From: Prevotella sp.
Lineage (GTDB): Bacteria > Bacteroidota > Bacteroidia > Bacteroidales > Bacteroidaceae
Direction: 5' to 3'
DNA: 64,000 nucleotides
Assembly (NCBI GenBank): GCA_017623655.1
Contig: JAGAON010000007.1
Span: 274,616-338,615 of the forward strand
Below the pieces are notes generated by a model. It did not search any database, was not told where the DNA came from, and saw only the letters and a program-made list of their open reading frames with translations. Positions 34,004 to 43,015 of this stretch are shown here, in pieces. A program made the translations under genes and the position numbers. How positions within the stretch are numbered: position 1 is the first letter of the stretch; every line of letters starts with the position of its first letter.

Positions 34004-34606
34004 CTACTCCCTCCCCTCGGGGAGGGACGGGGAGGGGGCGGCAAGCTGTTGGATAAGCGGCAGCACCACTTTTTTCAGCACTTTCTCGTTCAAACGGTGC
34101 TCTCCCTCGAAGCGGATGCACTGCGGGTAGTGCTTATGGAAGAGGTCGTAGGTGTGGCATACGGGGTCGTTGATGCCGAAAAGGCCATAGACCTGCTCCC
34201 TGTCCTCGTCCGTAAGGTTCTTGAACTGCTGCCGTTCCACTTGGTTGTGGTGCTGTATTATGTCGCGGGTGATACGGAACGTCTTTTGGTTGTCCTTGCG
34301 TCCGTTGAAGAACTTGTGCTCGCCGGTTTTTAATACCTTGCTCATCGTTGACATATTGACGGCGGGGTTGACGCAGATGCGCCTGAAACCGTGCATCTGG
34401 TGGGCGTACATACCGCCCATGCTGGTTCCGAGTACCACGTCGGGCTGTTCCTCCTCGCACAGCCGGCGCAGGTAAGGCAGGGCTTCAAGAGGGTCAACGG
34501 GGATGTCGGGGGCTACCACCTCAGCCTCCGGCAACAGTTTACGCAGCAGTTCGACTGTGCCGCTCGCCCCGGAAGAACCGAAGCCATGGAAATAAACTAT
34601 CTTCAT
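34004..34606 (-). CDS. YqiA/UPF0227-like alpha/beta-fold esterase
   Basis: 200 aa, cytoplasmic. It opens MKIVYFHGFGSSGASGTVEL (oxyanion HGF). Nucleophile elbow in VVLGTSMGGMYAHQM (Ser), an acid in FGINDPVCHTYDLF and a His in RFEGEHRLNEKV. This matches the small YqiA/YcfP-type hydrolases, whose natural substrate is unknown. The last eleven residues (APSPSLPEGRE) are encoded by the GC-rich palindromic element at 34007-34039, which supplies the stop codon region. The start ATG at 34606 leaves an AT-rich leader. Confidence 0.85.
   Translation of the reverse strand: MKIVYFHGFGSSGASGTVELLRKLLPEAEVVAPDIPVDPLEALPYLRRLCEEEQPDVVLGTSMGGMYAHQMHGFRRICVNPAVNMSTMSKVLKTGEHKFFNGRKDNQKTFRITRDIIQHHNQVERQQFKNLTDEDREQVYGLFGINDPVCHTYDLFHKHYPQCIRFEGEHRLNEKVLKKVVLPLIQQLAAPSPSLPEGRE
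34007..34039. repeat. GC-rich CTCCCCTCGGGGAG element at the 3' end of the esterase gene
   Basis: CTCCCTCCCCTCGGGGAGGG followed by ACGGGGAGGGGGC; encodes the C-terminal PSPSLPEGRE. Confidence 0.85.
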
Positions 34607-34680
34607 CTTTGATTAATTTATAATTAATAATTTATAATGTATAATTATGGGATTGTGGTCTCACTATTGCTTGTTCGACG

Positions 34681-34991
34681 AACCCTGAAAGGGTGACAGA
34701 ACTCAGCCCGGGGTGCAAACCCCGGGTAAAAGCGGGCATTCGGCAAAACGTATTGGAACCCCGCAGCCGGCAGGCGAGGAGTGCGAAGCATGACGAGGGG
34801 TATAAAGTAAGGCAGAAGAAGAACCTTTTAAGACGTTCCGATACGCATTGCAAGCCGCAGGAACAGCATCCACCCCTCGGTGGCCAATAGCCACCTCGCC
34901 TACCGGCTGCGGGGTTCCAATACCATCTCCGGCCTCCATTCTTTACCCGGGGTTTGCACCCCGGGCTGAGTTCTGTCACCCTTTCAGGGTT
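34681..34991. repeat. 311-bp foldback element, copy 3 (sequence-divergent, structure conserved)
   Basis: Ends AACCCTGAAAGGGTGACAGA and its inverse. The second hairpin is CCCGGGGTGCAAACCCCGGG instead of CACAGGGTGTAAACCCTGTG, and the third block is AACCCCGCAGCCGGCAGGCG. The arms are still complementary over the full outer 50 bases. The core differs from copies 1 and 2. Paired changes relative to those copies preserve the hairpins. Confidence 0.88.
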
Positions 34992-35047
34992 CATTACGTA
35001 AAACATAAACAACGTTGTAGTGCCTTTGATTAATTAAAAGTTAAAAA

Positions 35048-35147
35048 TTAAGAATTAAAAATTGTGATTACTGATAACGGGTTTGCTGCCTTTCATTAAC
35101 CGATGGCATAAACATTCCGTGCAGTAATCACAATTTTTGATTCTTAA
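35048..35147. terminator. long AT-rich inverted repeat downstream of the pectate lyase gene
   Basis: 26-bp arms at 35048-35073 and 35122-35147 (TTAAGAATTAAAAATTGTGA / CAATTTTTGATTCTTAA) with one mismatch and a 48-bp loop. It starts 25 nt past the pectate lyase stop. Similar AT-rich words lie at 34611-34650. Confidence 0.6.
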
Positions 35148-35171
35148 CTCGTAATTCTTAATTCAACAAGT

Positions 35172-38100
35172 TTACTTGATGTACTTCTTGCTTTGCTTTA
35201 TAACATATCCGCGGTAAGCGTCGTTCACCCTCTGGCCGGCGACGTTGTAGATGGCGGAATTGCCGTTGCCGTCTTCCAAAGAAGCGTTGACACCCTTCTC
35301 GTCGATGCCTGTCGGGCCGCCGTAGTGATAGTCTATGTTGAGAATCACGCACTGCTGCTCGCCCGTGTTGGTGAATGTTATGACGTCCACATTAGGAAGG
35401 TCGAACGTAACGCAGTTCACCTTGCCCGCCGTAATGTCAAGTATCGTGGCGTCAGCCTCGGTGAATATCTTGCCGCACACTTCCTTCCAGTAGCTCGTGC
35501 GGTTCTGGGTGTTGGTGCCGACAACGCTCCATATCTCCAGCTTTGTGGCGCGGGCGTTCTCCGGAAGGTTCACGGTCACCTGCGCACCGTTGGATATTTT
35601 GATGTTGGTGCGTTGCGTTCCGTCAAACGTGTAGGTCATCTTTGAGCCCTTGTCCAGTGTCTTTTCCAGCTTCTCCGTATATACAATGCTGAATCCGAGG
35701 TTATTGTTCGTAATGCCGTTGGTCTCCTTGTTCTCCGCACCTACAAGCATATTGTTGATGCCACTGTCGTCGTATGACTTCGGAGTCATGTTACCGTAAG
35801 CGAGAGTAACCCTCATTGTCTCTCCGGCGGGCTCATCCGGGTCTTCCGGTTCGATTGGCTCGTCAGGCTTGATGTCACCGCCTTTCACACGCAGGATGCC
35901 CTTTGTATAGAGGTCTGTGGTGTCCCATGTCTGGCCCTCGGTGAGCACTTCGTCGCTGATTGACGCGAACTGACCCGTTATGCTGCCATTAGTTCCGAGC
36001 TTAAAGACCTGATATTCGGTGTCGGCATACGGCGCACGTGCCAGCCCGTCCTCACTAACCGTGATGTTAAGTACTGCCGTTTCGCCTATGGTAGCCGCCC
36101 CGTTGAGCGTGATGGTGTTGCACTTGGTGAGGCTTACGGGCATATTCACCGTGCTACCGTTGGACAATGTCAGCGTGGAAGAGAACACAAGACCCTTTCC
36201 GTTGACCAAAGTGTCACCGCCTTCTACCGTCGCGCCGTTGAACAACGTTACCTTTCCGGCTATCTTACCCATACCTTTCAGCGTGGCACCGCTCATTACT
36301 GTTACCGCGCCTGTGCCGCTATGAGTGCCGTTAACGATGAGAGTACCGCCTGCAACCTGCGTTGTTCCGCTGTAAGTATTAGCCCCGTTAAGTCTCCAAA
36401 TGCCTGTACCTACTTTCTTAATAGACACCGTTCCACTGTAAGAACTGTTCAGACTATAAGGCAGATTATTGATGATACCGTTGAAAGTCTCGTCGGTATT
36501 CGCGCCACCCACTTCCCATGAACACTTGAAGCCCTTGGTATTCTTACTTGAACCGATAAGATATGTACCGGCATCACCTGACAGTCCGCCGATGACATTG
36601 ACAGCATTGGTAGCCCATGCGGTCATATGCGTTTTGCCGGTCAAGGTAAACGGAACGTTAGGACTGTTCCATTGGCTCTGGTGACAGAATATAGTCTGTG
36701 AAGCAGTGCCCCTTGCTACAATGCGTCCATGGAAGTTCTCGAAACCAGAACCGTTGTCTATTTTGAAGCGAAGGTATGGAATAAGGAACTCAAGCGTACC
36801 GCTGCCTGTTACACTACTCTTGAGATAGCCGTGTGACGGAGCGTAGAATTTGGAGTAAGTTCCTTCATTTACCTGAATGGGGAATGAATATGTCTGATAA
36901 TCCTCGTTCTTATAAGCGAACTTTATCGCGCCTCCGTTGAATACAACAGGCTGTGTTGTGGCTCCGAACGCCTTGCATCCGTTCTCTATGTCGGTGAAAG
37001 ACAGCATGCCGTTTGTAAGCACTGTCGAGCCGTTGTACTTGAAGAAGTTTGCCGCATCGGGCACGACAAGAGTGCCCGCTCCGCTCAGTTCGAGGTCGCC
37101 TTCGCCCTCAAAGCTGCCGTTAACGGTGAGGGTCGTGTTGCTTTGGGCTATTTCGAGCGCCGTGTTGCGCATGAGTTTCGCACTGCGGTTGGTCGCTGCC
37201 GATGCGCCGGTGTAGCGGTATGTGCCACCGTCCATCACCCAGTTGGCCGGGAACTCCAATGACGCGCCGATGCCGGAAGGCTCTCCGCCGTTGGCGATGG
37301 TGTTGAATGTTATCACGCCGCCGTGCAGCACTGTCGCGCCCTTGTATGTGTTCAGCCCGTCAAGGAAAAGCGTGCCGCTGTTGCCTTTGTTGACGGATGC
37401 GTCGTCACCGCCTAACACTCCTTTAAGAACAAGAGCCCCCTTGCCATTCACTACGACCGCTCCCGGAGCAATATCTTCTTCTATTTTCACCATTTGGTCA
37501 GCGTCAGTATTGAGCAACACATTGTTGCCGTCAACGTAAGCCTTACCCTCTTTCCAGTCGGTAGTGGTTTTGTTCCACACTGTCTGCCAGTCGTTAAGGG
37601 TCACGTCAGGCGTGAACGAGTCTATGTCTATCATGCCCGCCTCTATCTGCCGGGTGGTGAAAGTGCCGGTGGCGTATTCTGATTTCTCCTCCACACCGTT
37701 GTTCTTGGCGAAGGCACAGACGCGCATTCTGTACTGCGTTGCCTGCTCCAGCCCGCTGACCTCGCATGAAGTGGTGTTGGCCGGGGTGCGTGCCACCTCT
37801 TTCCAAGAGCCATCTTCCTGCTCCACTTCTACCGCAAAGCCCTCTTCGGCGTATGTGTAGTCACGCCATTGCAGTGTCAGCGTGGATGTAGTGGCATTGG
37901 CAAGTGACAGCGTTATGGGTGCACGGAGGAAGAACTGGCGGTCGTCCGCCGTTATGGAGTTGATGTAGTTCTCGATGTTCAGATAGCCGTTTGCGGCGAG
38001 AACGGTAGCGTCAGCCTTGTTGGGGTCGGTGCCGTTGGCCTTCTCCCATGCGTCGGGCATACCGTCACCGTCGGTGTCCTGCACCTTGTTTCCTGCCCAC

Positions 38101-39218
38101 CAAGCCCATGTGTCGGGCGCGCCGATAGGCAGACTGGTCTCGTATGTTATGAGTTTCCCCTCCTTACCGTATGACATTACCTCGTCAATCATGTAGCAGT
38201 CAGACTGGTCACGGTATGGCAGTGACGCTCCCACGGTAGGTATGTTCAGCTCAAGCAGCTTGTCGCCGGGGTACAGGTCAAGCTCGGGATAGTCGTAAGG
38301 CTTATCCACACGGGTTGCGGCACTGTAATTGGTGACAAGGTATGGGTCGAATACACCGTCCATGTTGCTGTCCTGCCAGTTGTCGTCGCCGTAGCAGTTG
38401 AAGTTGGCGTTGGCGCCGCCAAAGCAGTTTCCGCCCTTTGCGGGGCCGTTGATGAAGAGGTTAGACTCGATGTTCACGTAGGAAGTGCCTTCCGAGTCGC
38501 CGCCCATTATGTAGCAACCGTTCTGCCAGTTGTACACGACGTTGTTGGCATACTGGTTTATTCCCTTGATTTTATTGTTTCGTGTGGAGTTGTCACAGTA
38601 GAAGTTACGGTAGAGGGTGATGTAGTCAGCCTGCATCAGTCCGCCCGCCGAGTGTGTGAGCAGTCCCTGACCGAAGATACAGTTCTGCAATGTTATGTTG
38701 CCAAGGTCGCCCTTTCCGTCGGGGTTGATGGAGAAAGTCTCGTCCAGTCCCCATGAGAAGGAGCAGTGGTCGAATATCATGTTGGTGCCGTTCGAGATGC
38801 CCGCGCAGTCCTTTCCGCTGTCACCCCCGTGGCCCATGCGCACCCTCAGGTAGCGGCAGATGATGTTGCTGGCGCCGGAGAAGGACACGCCGTTGCCATA
38901 GACCGTTACGCCCTCGCCCGGAGCTGTCTGCCCGGCGATGTAGAGGTTGCTCTTGAACACGATGCGGCTGCTGATCTTTATCACGCCGGAAACGTCGAAC
39001 ACGACGATACGGTTGGACTGGGACACCGCGTCACGCAGCGAGCCCGTGCCGCTGTCGTTAAGGTTTGTCACATGATACACTGTCGGAGCGCTCGATGCAC
39101 GGGCGCCTTTTGCAAAGCGTCCCCATCCGTATGCTCCGGGGAATGCGAGCTGGTCGGCGGCGGAAGTTGTGACGGCCACCATCAGCGCGGCAAAAATCAG
39201 AGTAATAATTTTCTTCAT
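35172..39218 (-). CDS. large secreted pectate lyase (PL1-like) with Fn3 and autotransporter-type beta-strand repeats
   Basis: 1,348 aa with signal peptide (MKKIITLIFAALMVAVTTSA). The catalytic right-handed beta-helix (about 25-420) has AFPGAYGWGRFAKGARASSA, VYHVTNLNDSGTGSLRDAVS, IIFDHCSFSWGLDETFS-like text, and NNVVYNWQNGCYIMGGDSEG, typical of Bacteroidota pectate lyases. A calcium-binding DTDGDGMPDAWEKANGTDPN follows. A fibronectin-III-like domain (about 435-525) precedes a long stretch of autotransporter-associated beta-strand repeats (about 540-1130; for example NGANTYSGTTQVAGGTLIVN). The final region ends with AIYNVAGQRVNDAYRGYVIK and a basic tail, similar to the giant protein and the LRR protein. 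It would cleave polygalacturonate outside the cell; long repeats may keep it on the surface. Confidence 0.9.
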   Translation of the reverse strand: MKKIITLIFAALMVAVTTSAADQLAFPGAYGWGRFAKGARASSAPTVYHVTNLNDSGTGSLRDAVSQSNRIVVFDVSGVIKISSRIVFKSNLYIAGQTAPGEGVTVYGNGVSFSGASNIICRYLRVRMGHGGDSGKDCAGISNGTNMIFDHCSFSWGLDETFSINPDGKGDLGNITLQNCIFGQGLLTHSAGGLMQADYITLYRNFYCDNSTRNNKIKGINQYANNVVYNWQNGCYIMGGDSEGTSYVNIESNLFINGPAKGGNCFGGANANFNCYGDDNWQDSNMDGVFDPYLVTNYSAATRVDKPYDYPELDLYPGDKLLELNIPTVGASLPYRDQSDCYMIDEVMSYGKEGKLITYETSLPIGAPDTWAWWAGNKVQDTDGDGMPDAWEKANGTDPNKADATVLAANGYLNIENYINSITADDRQFFLRAPITLSLANATTSTLTLQWRDYTYAEEGFAVEVEQEDGSWKEVARTPANTTSCEVSGLEQATQYRMRVCAFAKNNGVEEKSEYATGTFTTRQIEAGMIDIDSFTPDVTLNDWQTVWNKTTTDWKEGKAYVDGNNVLLNTDADQMVKIEEDIAPGAVVVNGKGALVLKGVLGGDDASVNKGNSGTLFLDGLNTYKGATVLHGGVITFNTIANGGEPSGIGASLEFPANWVMDGGTYRYTGASAATNRSAKLMRNTALEIAQSNTTLTVNGSFEGEGDLELSGAGTLVVPDAANFFKYNGSTVLTNGMLSFTDIENGCKAFGATTQPVVFNGGAIKFAYKNEDYQTYSFPIQVNEGTYSKFYAPSHGYLKSSVTGSGTLEFLIPYLRFKIDNGSGFENFHGRIVARGTASQTIFCHQSQWNSPNVPFTLTGKTHMTAWATNAVNVIGGLSGDAGTYLIGSSKNTKGFKCSWEVGGANTDETFNGIINNLPYSLNSSYSGTVSIKKVGTGIWRLNGANTYSGTTQVAGGTLIVNGTHSGTGAVTVMSGATLKGMGKIAGKVTLFNGATVEGGDTLVNGKGLVFSSTLTLSNGSTVNMPVSLTKCNTITLNGAATIGETAVLNITVSEDGLARAPYADTEYQVFKLGTNGSITGQFASISDEVLTEGQTWDTTDLYTKGILRVKGGDIKPDEPIEPEDPDEPAGETMRVTLAYGNMTPKSYDDSGINNMLVGAENKETNGITNNNLGFSIVYTEKLEKTLDKGSKMTYTFDGTQRTNIKISNGAQVTVNLPENARATKLEIWSVVGTNTQNRTSYWKEVCGKIFTEADATILDITAGKVNCVTFDLPNVDVITFTNTGEQQCVILNIDYHYGGPTGIDEKGVNASLEDGNGNSAIYNVAGQRVNDAYRGYVIKQSKKYIK

Positions 39219-39735
39219 AAGGATAATTAATCCGGTTAGTTATTTGATATAGTTAGTTTCGTGTTCTGAATCAAGCTGTTACGGACAGCGTTGCAAAAGG
39301 GCGCTGATTGCGTTGTAATCAGGTGCTGTTTACATGGTAATCTGGTGCTGATTACAACGTAAACAGGTGCTGATTGCGGGGCAACCGTCCGTAGGGATGC
39401 ACCGTGGTACGTCCGCATGACCGCATTTTCGTATATCCGGACGCACCAAGGTGCATCCCTACATCATCGCAGCCAATAACTCCCGCCGGTTTCGCCGGCA
39501 CGACATTGCATCGCCGGCGACTGCCGCGAAAAGCGCGAATCCTTACCCGCATTGCGCCGAGTACATATATTTCAATGTGCAAATTTAAGAATAATTACGC
39601 AAACACCAAAGGATTTCACACCTTTTTTATTATAAAACCTTATTTTTTTCGCTATGCAACGGCATTCTTGCAAAAGAATTATTACCTTTGCGCCGTATAT
39701 TGCGGATACCGGCATCCGCACCTGACAGACACGAC
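39219..39735. repeat. divergent gap with GTGCTGATTAC array and GGACGCACC pair
   Basis: 39297-39379: four half-units (GGCGCTGATTGC, AGGTGCTGTTTAC, TGGTGCTGATTAC, AGGTGCTGATTGC). 39391-39464: two inverted GGACGCACC-type palindromes, both with substitutions (TAGGGATGCACCGTGGTACG and GGACGCACCAAGGTGCATCC), so more decayed than other copies. No clear gene. Confidence 0.75.
39683..39690 (+). promoter_or_regulatory. -7 box upstream of rpoN
   Basis: TACCTTTG, 46 nt before the chosen ATG. No convincing -33 element at the expected distance. Confidence 0.5.
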
Positions 39736-41241
39736 ATGGCGCAAGAACTAATCCAGACACAGGAGCAGCAACTGGCACAACAGCAGCAGCAGCGTCTCAC
39801 GGCGCAGCAGGTTATGGTAGTGCGTATGCTCGAGATGCCGCTGGCACAGCTTGAACAAAACGTGCAGGCGGAGATGGACGAGAACCCTGCCTTGGAAGGA
39901 GAGGAACCGGATTTTACCGGGGACAGGACGGAAAGGGAGGCGGACGACAGTGACGGCGACGACGACTTCGAGGCGGAAGAGGAACGGAAAGAGAGAGAGG
40001 ACGAACTGGACAGCGCACTGGACAGCCTCGACCGGGACGACAGGATGGACTCGTCAAACTACGAAAGGGCGAACAACAACGACCCGGACGCCGACCAAGA
40101 GGAACGGATATACGGCAACACGGAGTCGTTCTACGACAGCCTGCGCGACCAGATGAGGGAACACACGCTGACCGAAAGGCAGGAGATGATAATGGAATAC
40201 CTCATCGGTTCGCTGGACGACGACGGCCTGCTGCGCAAGGAACTGTCCGCCGTGAGCGACGAGATAGCCATAAAGGAATACATGGACGTGAGCGAGGACG
40301 AGATAGAACACTGCCTCACCATACTGCAATCCTTCGACCCGGCGGGCATAGGGGCGCAGTCATTGCAGCAGTGCCTGCTCATACAGATATTCCGCAGGCA
40401 GCCGTCACACGTCACGTCACTGATGCACCGCGTGATAAACGAGTGCTACACGGACTTCGCCAAGAAGCGGTGGAAGAGGATAACGGAACGGCTCGGCCTC
40501 AGCGAATACACTGCGGAGGAGGTGTTTTCGGAGATACGCAAGCTGAACCCGAGGCCCGGCGCCGCGCTGGGAGAGACCATGGGACGCAACACGCAGCAGG
40601 TGACGCCGGACTTCGTGATAGACGTTGACGAGGACGGCAACATCTCCTTCACCCTCAACCGCGGCAAGATGCCGCAGCTGTACGTGTCGCGCGACTTCGA
40701 GAACATGATCGACGCATACCGCCAGAACCCGCAGTCGATGACACGGAGCGACAAGGAAGCCCTGCTGTACGCACAGCAGAAGGTGAGCCGCGCACGCTCA
40801 TACATCGAGGCGATACAGCAGAGGCAGAAGACGATGACCGACACCATGAGGAGCATCATAGCCCTGCAAAAGGCATACCTCACAAGCGGTGACGAGGCGG
40901 ACATGAAGCCAATGATACTGAAAGACGTGGCCGGACGGGCGGGAGTGGATATATCCACCGTCTCAAGGGTGTGCAGCTCAAAATACGCGGAGACGCCATG
41001 GGGCATCATACCGCTTAAAAAACTCTTCTCGGACGCCTACGACACCGGCAACGGGGAGGCCGTATCGACAAGGATAATAAAGAACGCCCTGCGCGAGCTT
41101 ATAAACAGCGAAGCAAACGGAAAGCCGCTGTCTGACATAAAACTGGCGGAGGAAATGAAGAAGATGGGCTACCCGATAGCCCGCCGCACGGTGGCGAAAT
41201 ACCGGGAACAGCTCGGCATCCCCCCCTCAAACCTCAGGTAA
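39736..41241 (+). CDS. rpoN: RNA polymerase sigma-54 factor RpoN
   Basis: About 501 aa. Region I is Gln/Leu-rich (LIQTQEQQLAQQQQQRLTAQ), which contacts enhancer-binding ATPases. It is followed by a strongly acidic region II (residues about 50-140), the core-binding domain (SYNPAGIGAQSL-like SFDPAGIGAQSLQQCLL, LNPRPGAALGE), and a helix-turn-helix (DVAGRAGVDISTVSRVCSSK). The C-terminal RpoN box ARRTVAKYREQLGIPPSNLR recognises the -24 element. ATG 39736 is preferred over 39688 because it gives the standard MAQELIQTQ start. The next gene begins 33 nt downstream. No enhancer-binding activator gene is visible in this window. Confidence 0.96.
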   Translation: MAQELIQTQEQQLAQQQQQRLTAQQVMVVRMLEMPLAQLEQNVQAEMDENPALEGEEPDFTGDRTEREADDSDGDDDFEAEEERKEREDELDSALDSLDRDDRMDSSNYERANNNDPDADQEERIYGNTESFYDSLRDQMREHTLTERQEMIMEYLIGSLDDDGLLRKELSAVSDEIAIKEYMDVSEDEIEHCLTILQSFDPAGIGAQSLQQCLLIQIFRRQPSHVTSLMHRVINECYTDFAKKRWKRITERLGLSEYTAEEVFSEIRKLNPRPGAALGETMGRNTQQVTPDFVIDVDEDGNISFTLNRGKMPQLYVSRDFENMIDAYRQNPQSMTRSDKEALLYAQQKVSRARSYIEAIQQRQKTMTDTMRSIIALQKAYLTSGDEADMKPMILKDVAGRAGVDISTVSRVCSSKYAETPWGIIPLKKLFSDAYDTGNGEAVSTRIIKNALRELINSEANGKPLSDIKLAEEMKKMGYPIARRTVAKYREQLGIPPSNLR

Positions 41242-41274
41242 GAAAACACAAAAAGGATAAAACAACGGACACCG

Positions 41275-41934
41275 ATGACGCAACACAGCCATGACATTGG
41301 CCGGAAAGCAGCCGACGGACAGCAACGGATGATACTGCTGATGGCACGCTACATCAGCATAATATTCACGCCATTCTACCTCCCGCTGATGGGACTGGCG
41401 GCGCTGTTCGCATTCACCTACCTCAGCATGATGCCCCTTGCATACAAGGTCTTCGTGATGCTGACGACCTACTGCTTCACCATCTTCCTGCCGACGACGC
41501 TCATCCACATCTACCGCCGCTACCAAGGCTGGTCGCTGCTGAAACTGTTTTCGCGGGAAGGGCGAATGATTCCCTACGTCATCTCCATCCTGTCCTACCT
41601 CGCCTGCTTCTATGTCATGAACGCAATGCACTTCCCCCACTTCATGAGCAGCATCGTGGTGGCGGCGATAGCGATACAGATTATCTGCGCACTGATAAAC
41701 CACCGCTGGAAAATCTCCACCCACACCGCCGCCATAGGGGGCACGACCGGCGCGGTGGTGGCATTCTCCCTCATCATAGGCTTCAACCCGCTGTGGTGGT
41801 TCTGCATACTCATCATACTGGCCGGAGTGGTCGGCACGGGGCGTATGCTGCTGCGCCTCCACTCCTTGGGCGAGATAGTCGGCGGCTACCTCGTGGGGCT
41901 TTTCGCCGGAGTGACAGCCGTAATGCTAAGCTGA
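41275..41934 (+). CDS. PAP2-superfamily-like membrane protein
   Basis: 219 aa with about six hydrophobic segments (FTPFYLPLMGLAALFAFTYL, VMLTTYCFTIFLPTTLIHIY, IPYVISILSYLACFY, SSIVVAAIAIQIICALI, GAVVAFSLIIGFNPLWWFCI, GEIVGGYLVGLFAGVTAVML). Two PAP2-like motifs remain: STHTAAIGG (SxxxH-like) and RMLLRLHSLGEIVGG (RxxxxxH-like). A lipid phosphatase role is possible, but the first PAP2 motif (KxxxxxxRP) is not seen, so activity is uncertain. It lies 33 nt after rpoN and is likely co-transcribed. Confidence 0.75.
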   Translation: MTQHSHDIGRKAADGQQRMILLMARYISIIFTPFYLPLMGLAALFAFTYLSMMPLAYKVFVMLTTYCFTIFLPTTLIHIYRRYQGWSLLKLFSREGRMIPYVISILSYLACFYVMNAMHFPHFMSSIVVAAIAIQIICALINHRWKISTHTAAIGGTTGAVVAFSLIIGFNPLWWFCILIILAGVVGTGRMLLRLHSLGEIVGGYLVGLFAGVTAVMLS

Positions 41935-41974
41935 GAATACGCAATCTTTTCACGACACCGGAATACCGGCATTG

Positions 41975-42290
41975 CAAAAGGGTGCCGATTACCTTGTGAA
42001 CAGGTGCTGATTACACTGCAATCAGGCCTCTTTTACACCGTAATCGGCACCCTTTTACAACACTATCCATATCTATTTGATAATCAATCTATAACATTTA
42101 GCGTATCGATTCGTGTCTTGTTGCGTGCGGAACGACCCGAGGAGGCTTATCGGCATCGAACCCCGAAGGGGTGACAGAGCACAGCACAGGGTGTAAACCC
42201 TGTGTAACGACAGGCAACCGCAAAAGGTGTCGGGAACCCCAAAGCCGGCAGGCGAGGCGGACACAGGCCGCCGAGGGGTGCCACATCACC
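41975..42290. repeat. GTGCTGATTAC array and one arm of the foldback family
   Basis: 41975-42059: AAAAGGGTGCCGATTAC at the left is mirrored by GTAATCGGCACCCTTTT at the right, with two inner half-units; probable terminator after the PAP2-like gene. 42158-42290: a single arm of the 313-bp element family (ACCCCGAAGGGGTGACAG, CACAGGGTGTAAACCCTGTG, AACCCCAAAGCCGGCAGGCG, CCGAGGGGTG). The first hairpin has changed to CCCCGAAGGGG with pairing kept. Confidence 0.8.
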
Positions 42291-42428
42291 ACGGGATGAC
42301 ACACGACACCCACCCAAACGCAGCGCAACATACCACGGATAACGAAAATAAAACTATTATCCGTAATATTAAAAATCGCCATGTGAGAAGTTTTTTACAG
42401 CCACCCCGCCACTTTTCCCGCATAAAAC

Positions 42429-42459
42429 TTGCTCTTTTCACTTATTTTTCTTAACTTTG
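42429..42459 (+). promoter_or_regulatory. promoter of the purE-ispG unit
   Basis: TAACTTTG (42452-42459) preceded 20 nt upstream by TTG (42429-42431). The leader to the purE ATG is about 32 nt. Confidence 0.65.
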
Positions 42460-42494
42460 CCAAGTTCAAGTAATCAATATTAAACCATCAGATA

Positions 42495-43001
42495 ATGACA
42501 CCCTTAGTAAGCATCATCATGGGCAGCACAAGCGATATGCCCGTAATGGAGAAAGCAATGCAGTTCCTGAACGAACAGGAAATACCCTTCGAAGTCAACG
42601 CACTGTCCGCGCACCGCACACCGGACGCGGTGGAAAGTTTCGCCCGCTCGGCGGAGGAACGCGGCATACGCGTCATCATAGCGGCGGCGGGAATGGCGGC
42701 GGCACTGCCCGGCGTCATCGCGGCGAGCACCGCACTGCCCGTCATCGGGGTACCCATCAAGGGTATGCTCGACGGACTTGACGCCATGCTCTCAATCATA
42801 CAGATGCCTCCCGGCATACCGGTGGCGACGGTAGGGGTCAACGGTGCCATGAACGCCGCCATCCTCGCGATGGAGATGCTGGCGCTGACCGACAAGGACA
42901 TAGCCGCAAGGCTGAAGACATACAAGGCCGGACTGGGCGCGAAGATAGAGAAAGCCAACAGGGAACTGGCCGGGGTGAAGTATGACTTCAAGTGCAACTA
43001 A
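42495..43001 (+). CDS. purE: 5-(carboxyamino)imidazole ribonucleotide mutase PurE
   Basis: 168 aa, class I PurE, catalysing N5-CAIR to CAIR in purine synthesis. Signature segments: VSIIMGSTSDMPVMEKAMQF, VNALSAHRTPDAVESFARSA, VIIAAAGMAAALPGVIAAST, PVIGVPIKGMLDGLDAMLSI and MPPGIPVATVGVNGAMNAAI. The catalytic His is in SAHRTP. Full length; the octameric fold is known for the family. ispG starts 14 nt downstream, so the two are likely co-transcribed. Confidence 0.97.
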   Translation: MTPLVSIIMGSTSDMPVMEKAMQFLNEQEIPFEVNALSAHRTPDAVESFARSAEERGIRVIIAAAGMAAALPGVIAASTALPVIGVPIKGMLDGLDAMLSIIQMPPGIPVATVGVNGAMNAAILAMEMLALTDKDIAARLKTYKAGLGAKIEKANRELAGVKYDFKCN

Positions 43002-43015
43002 CACCACACGACAGC

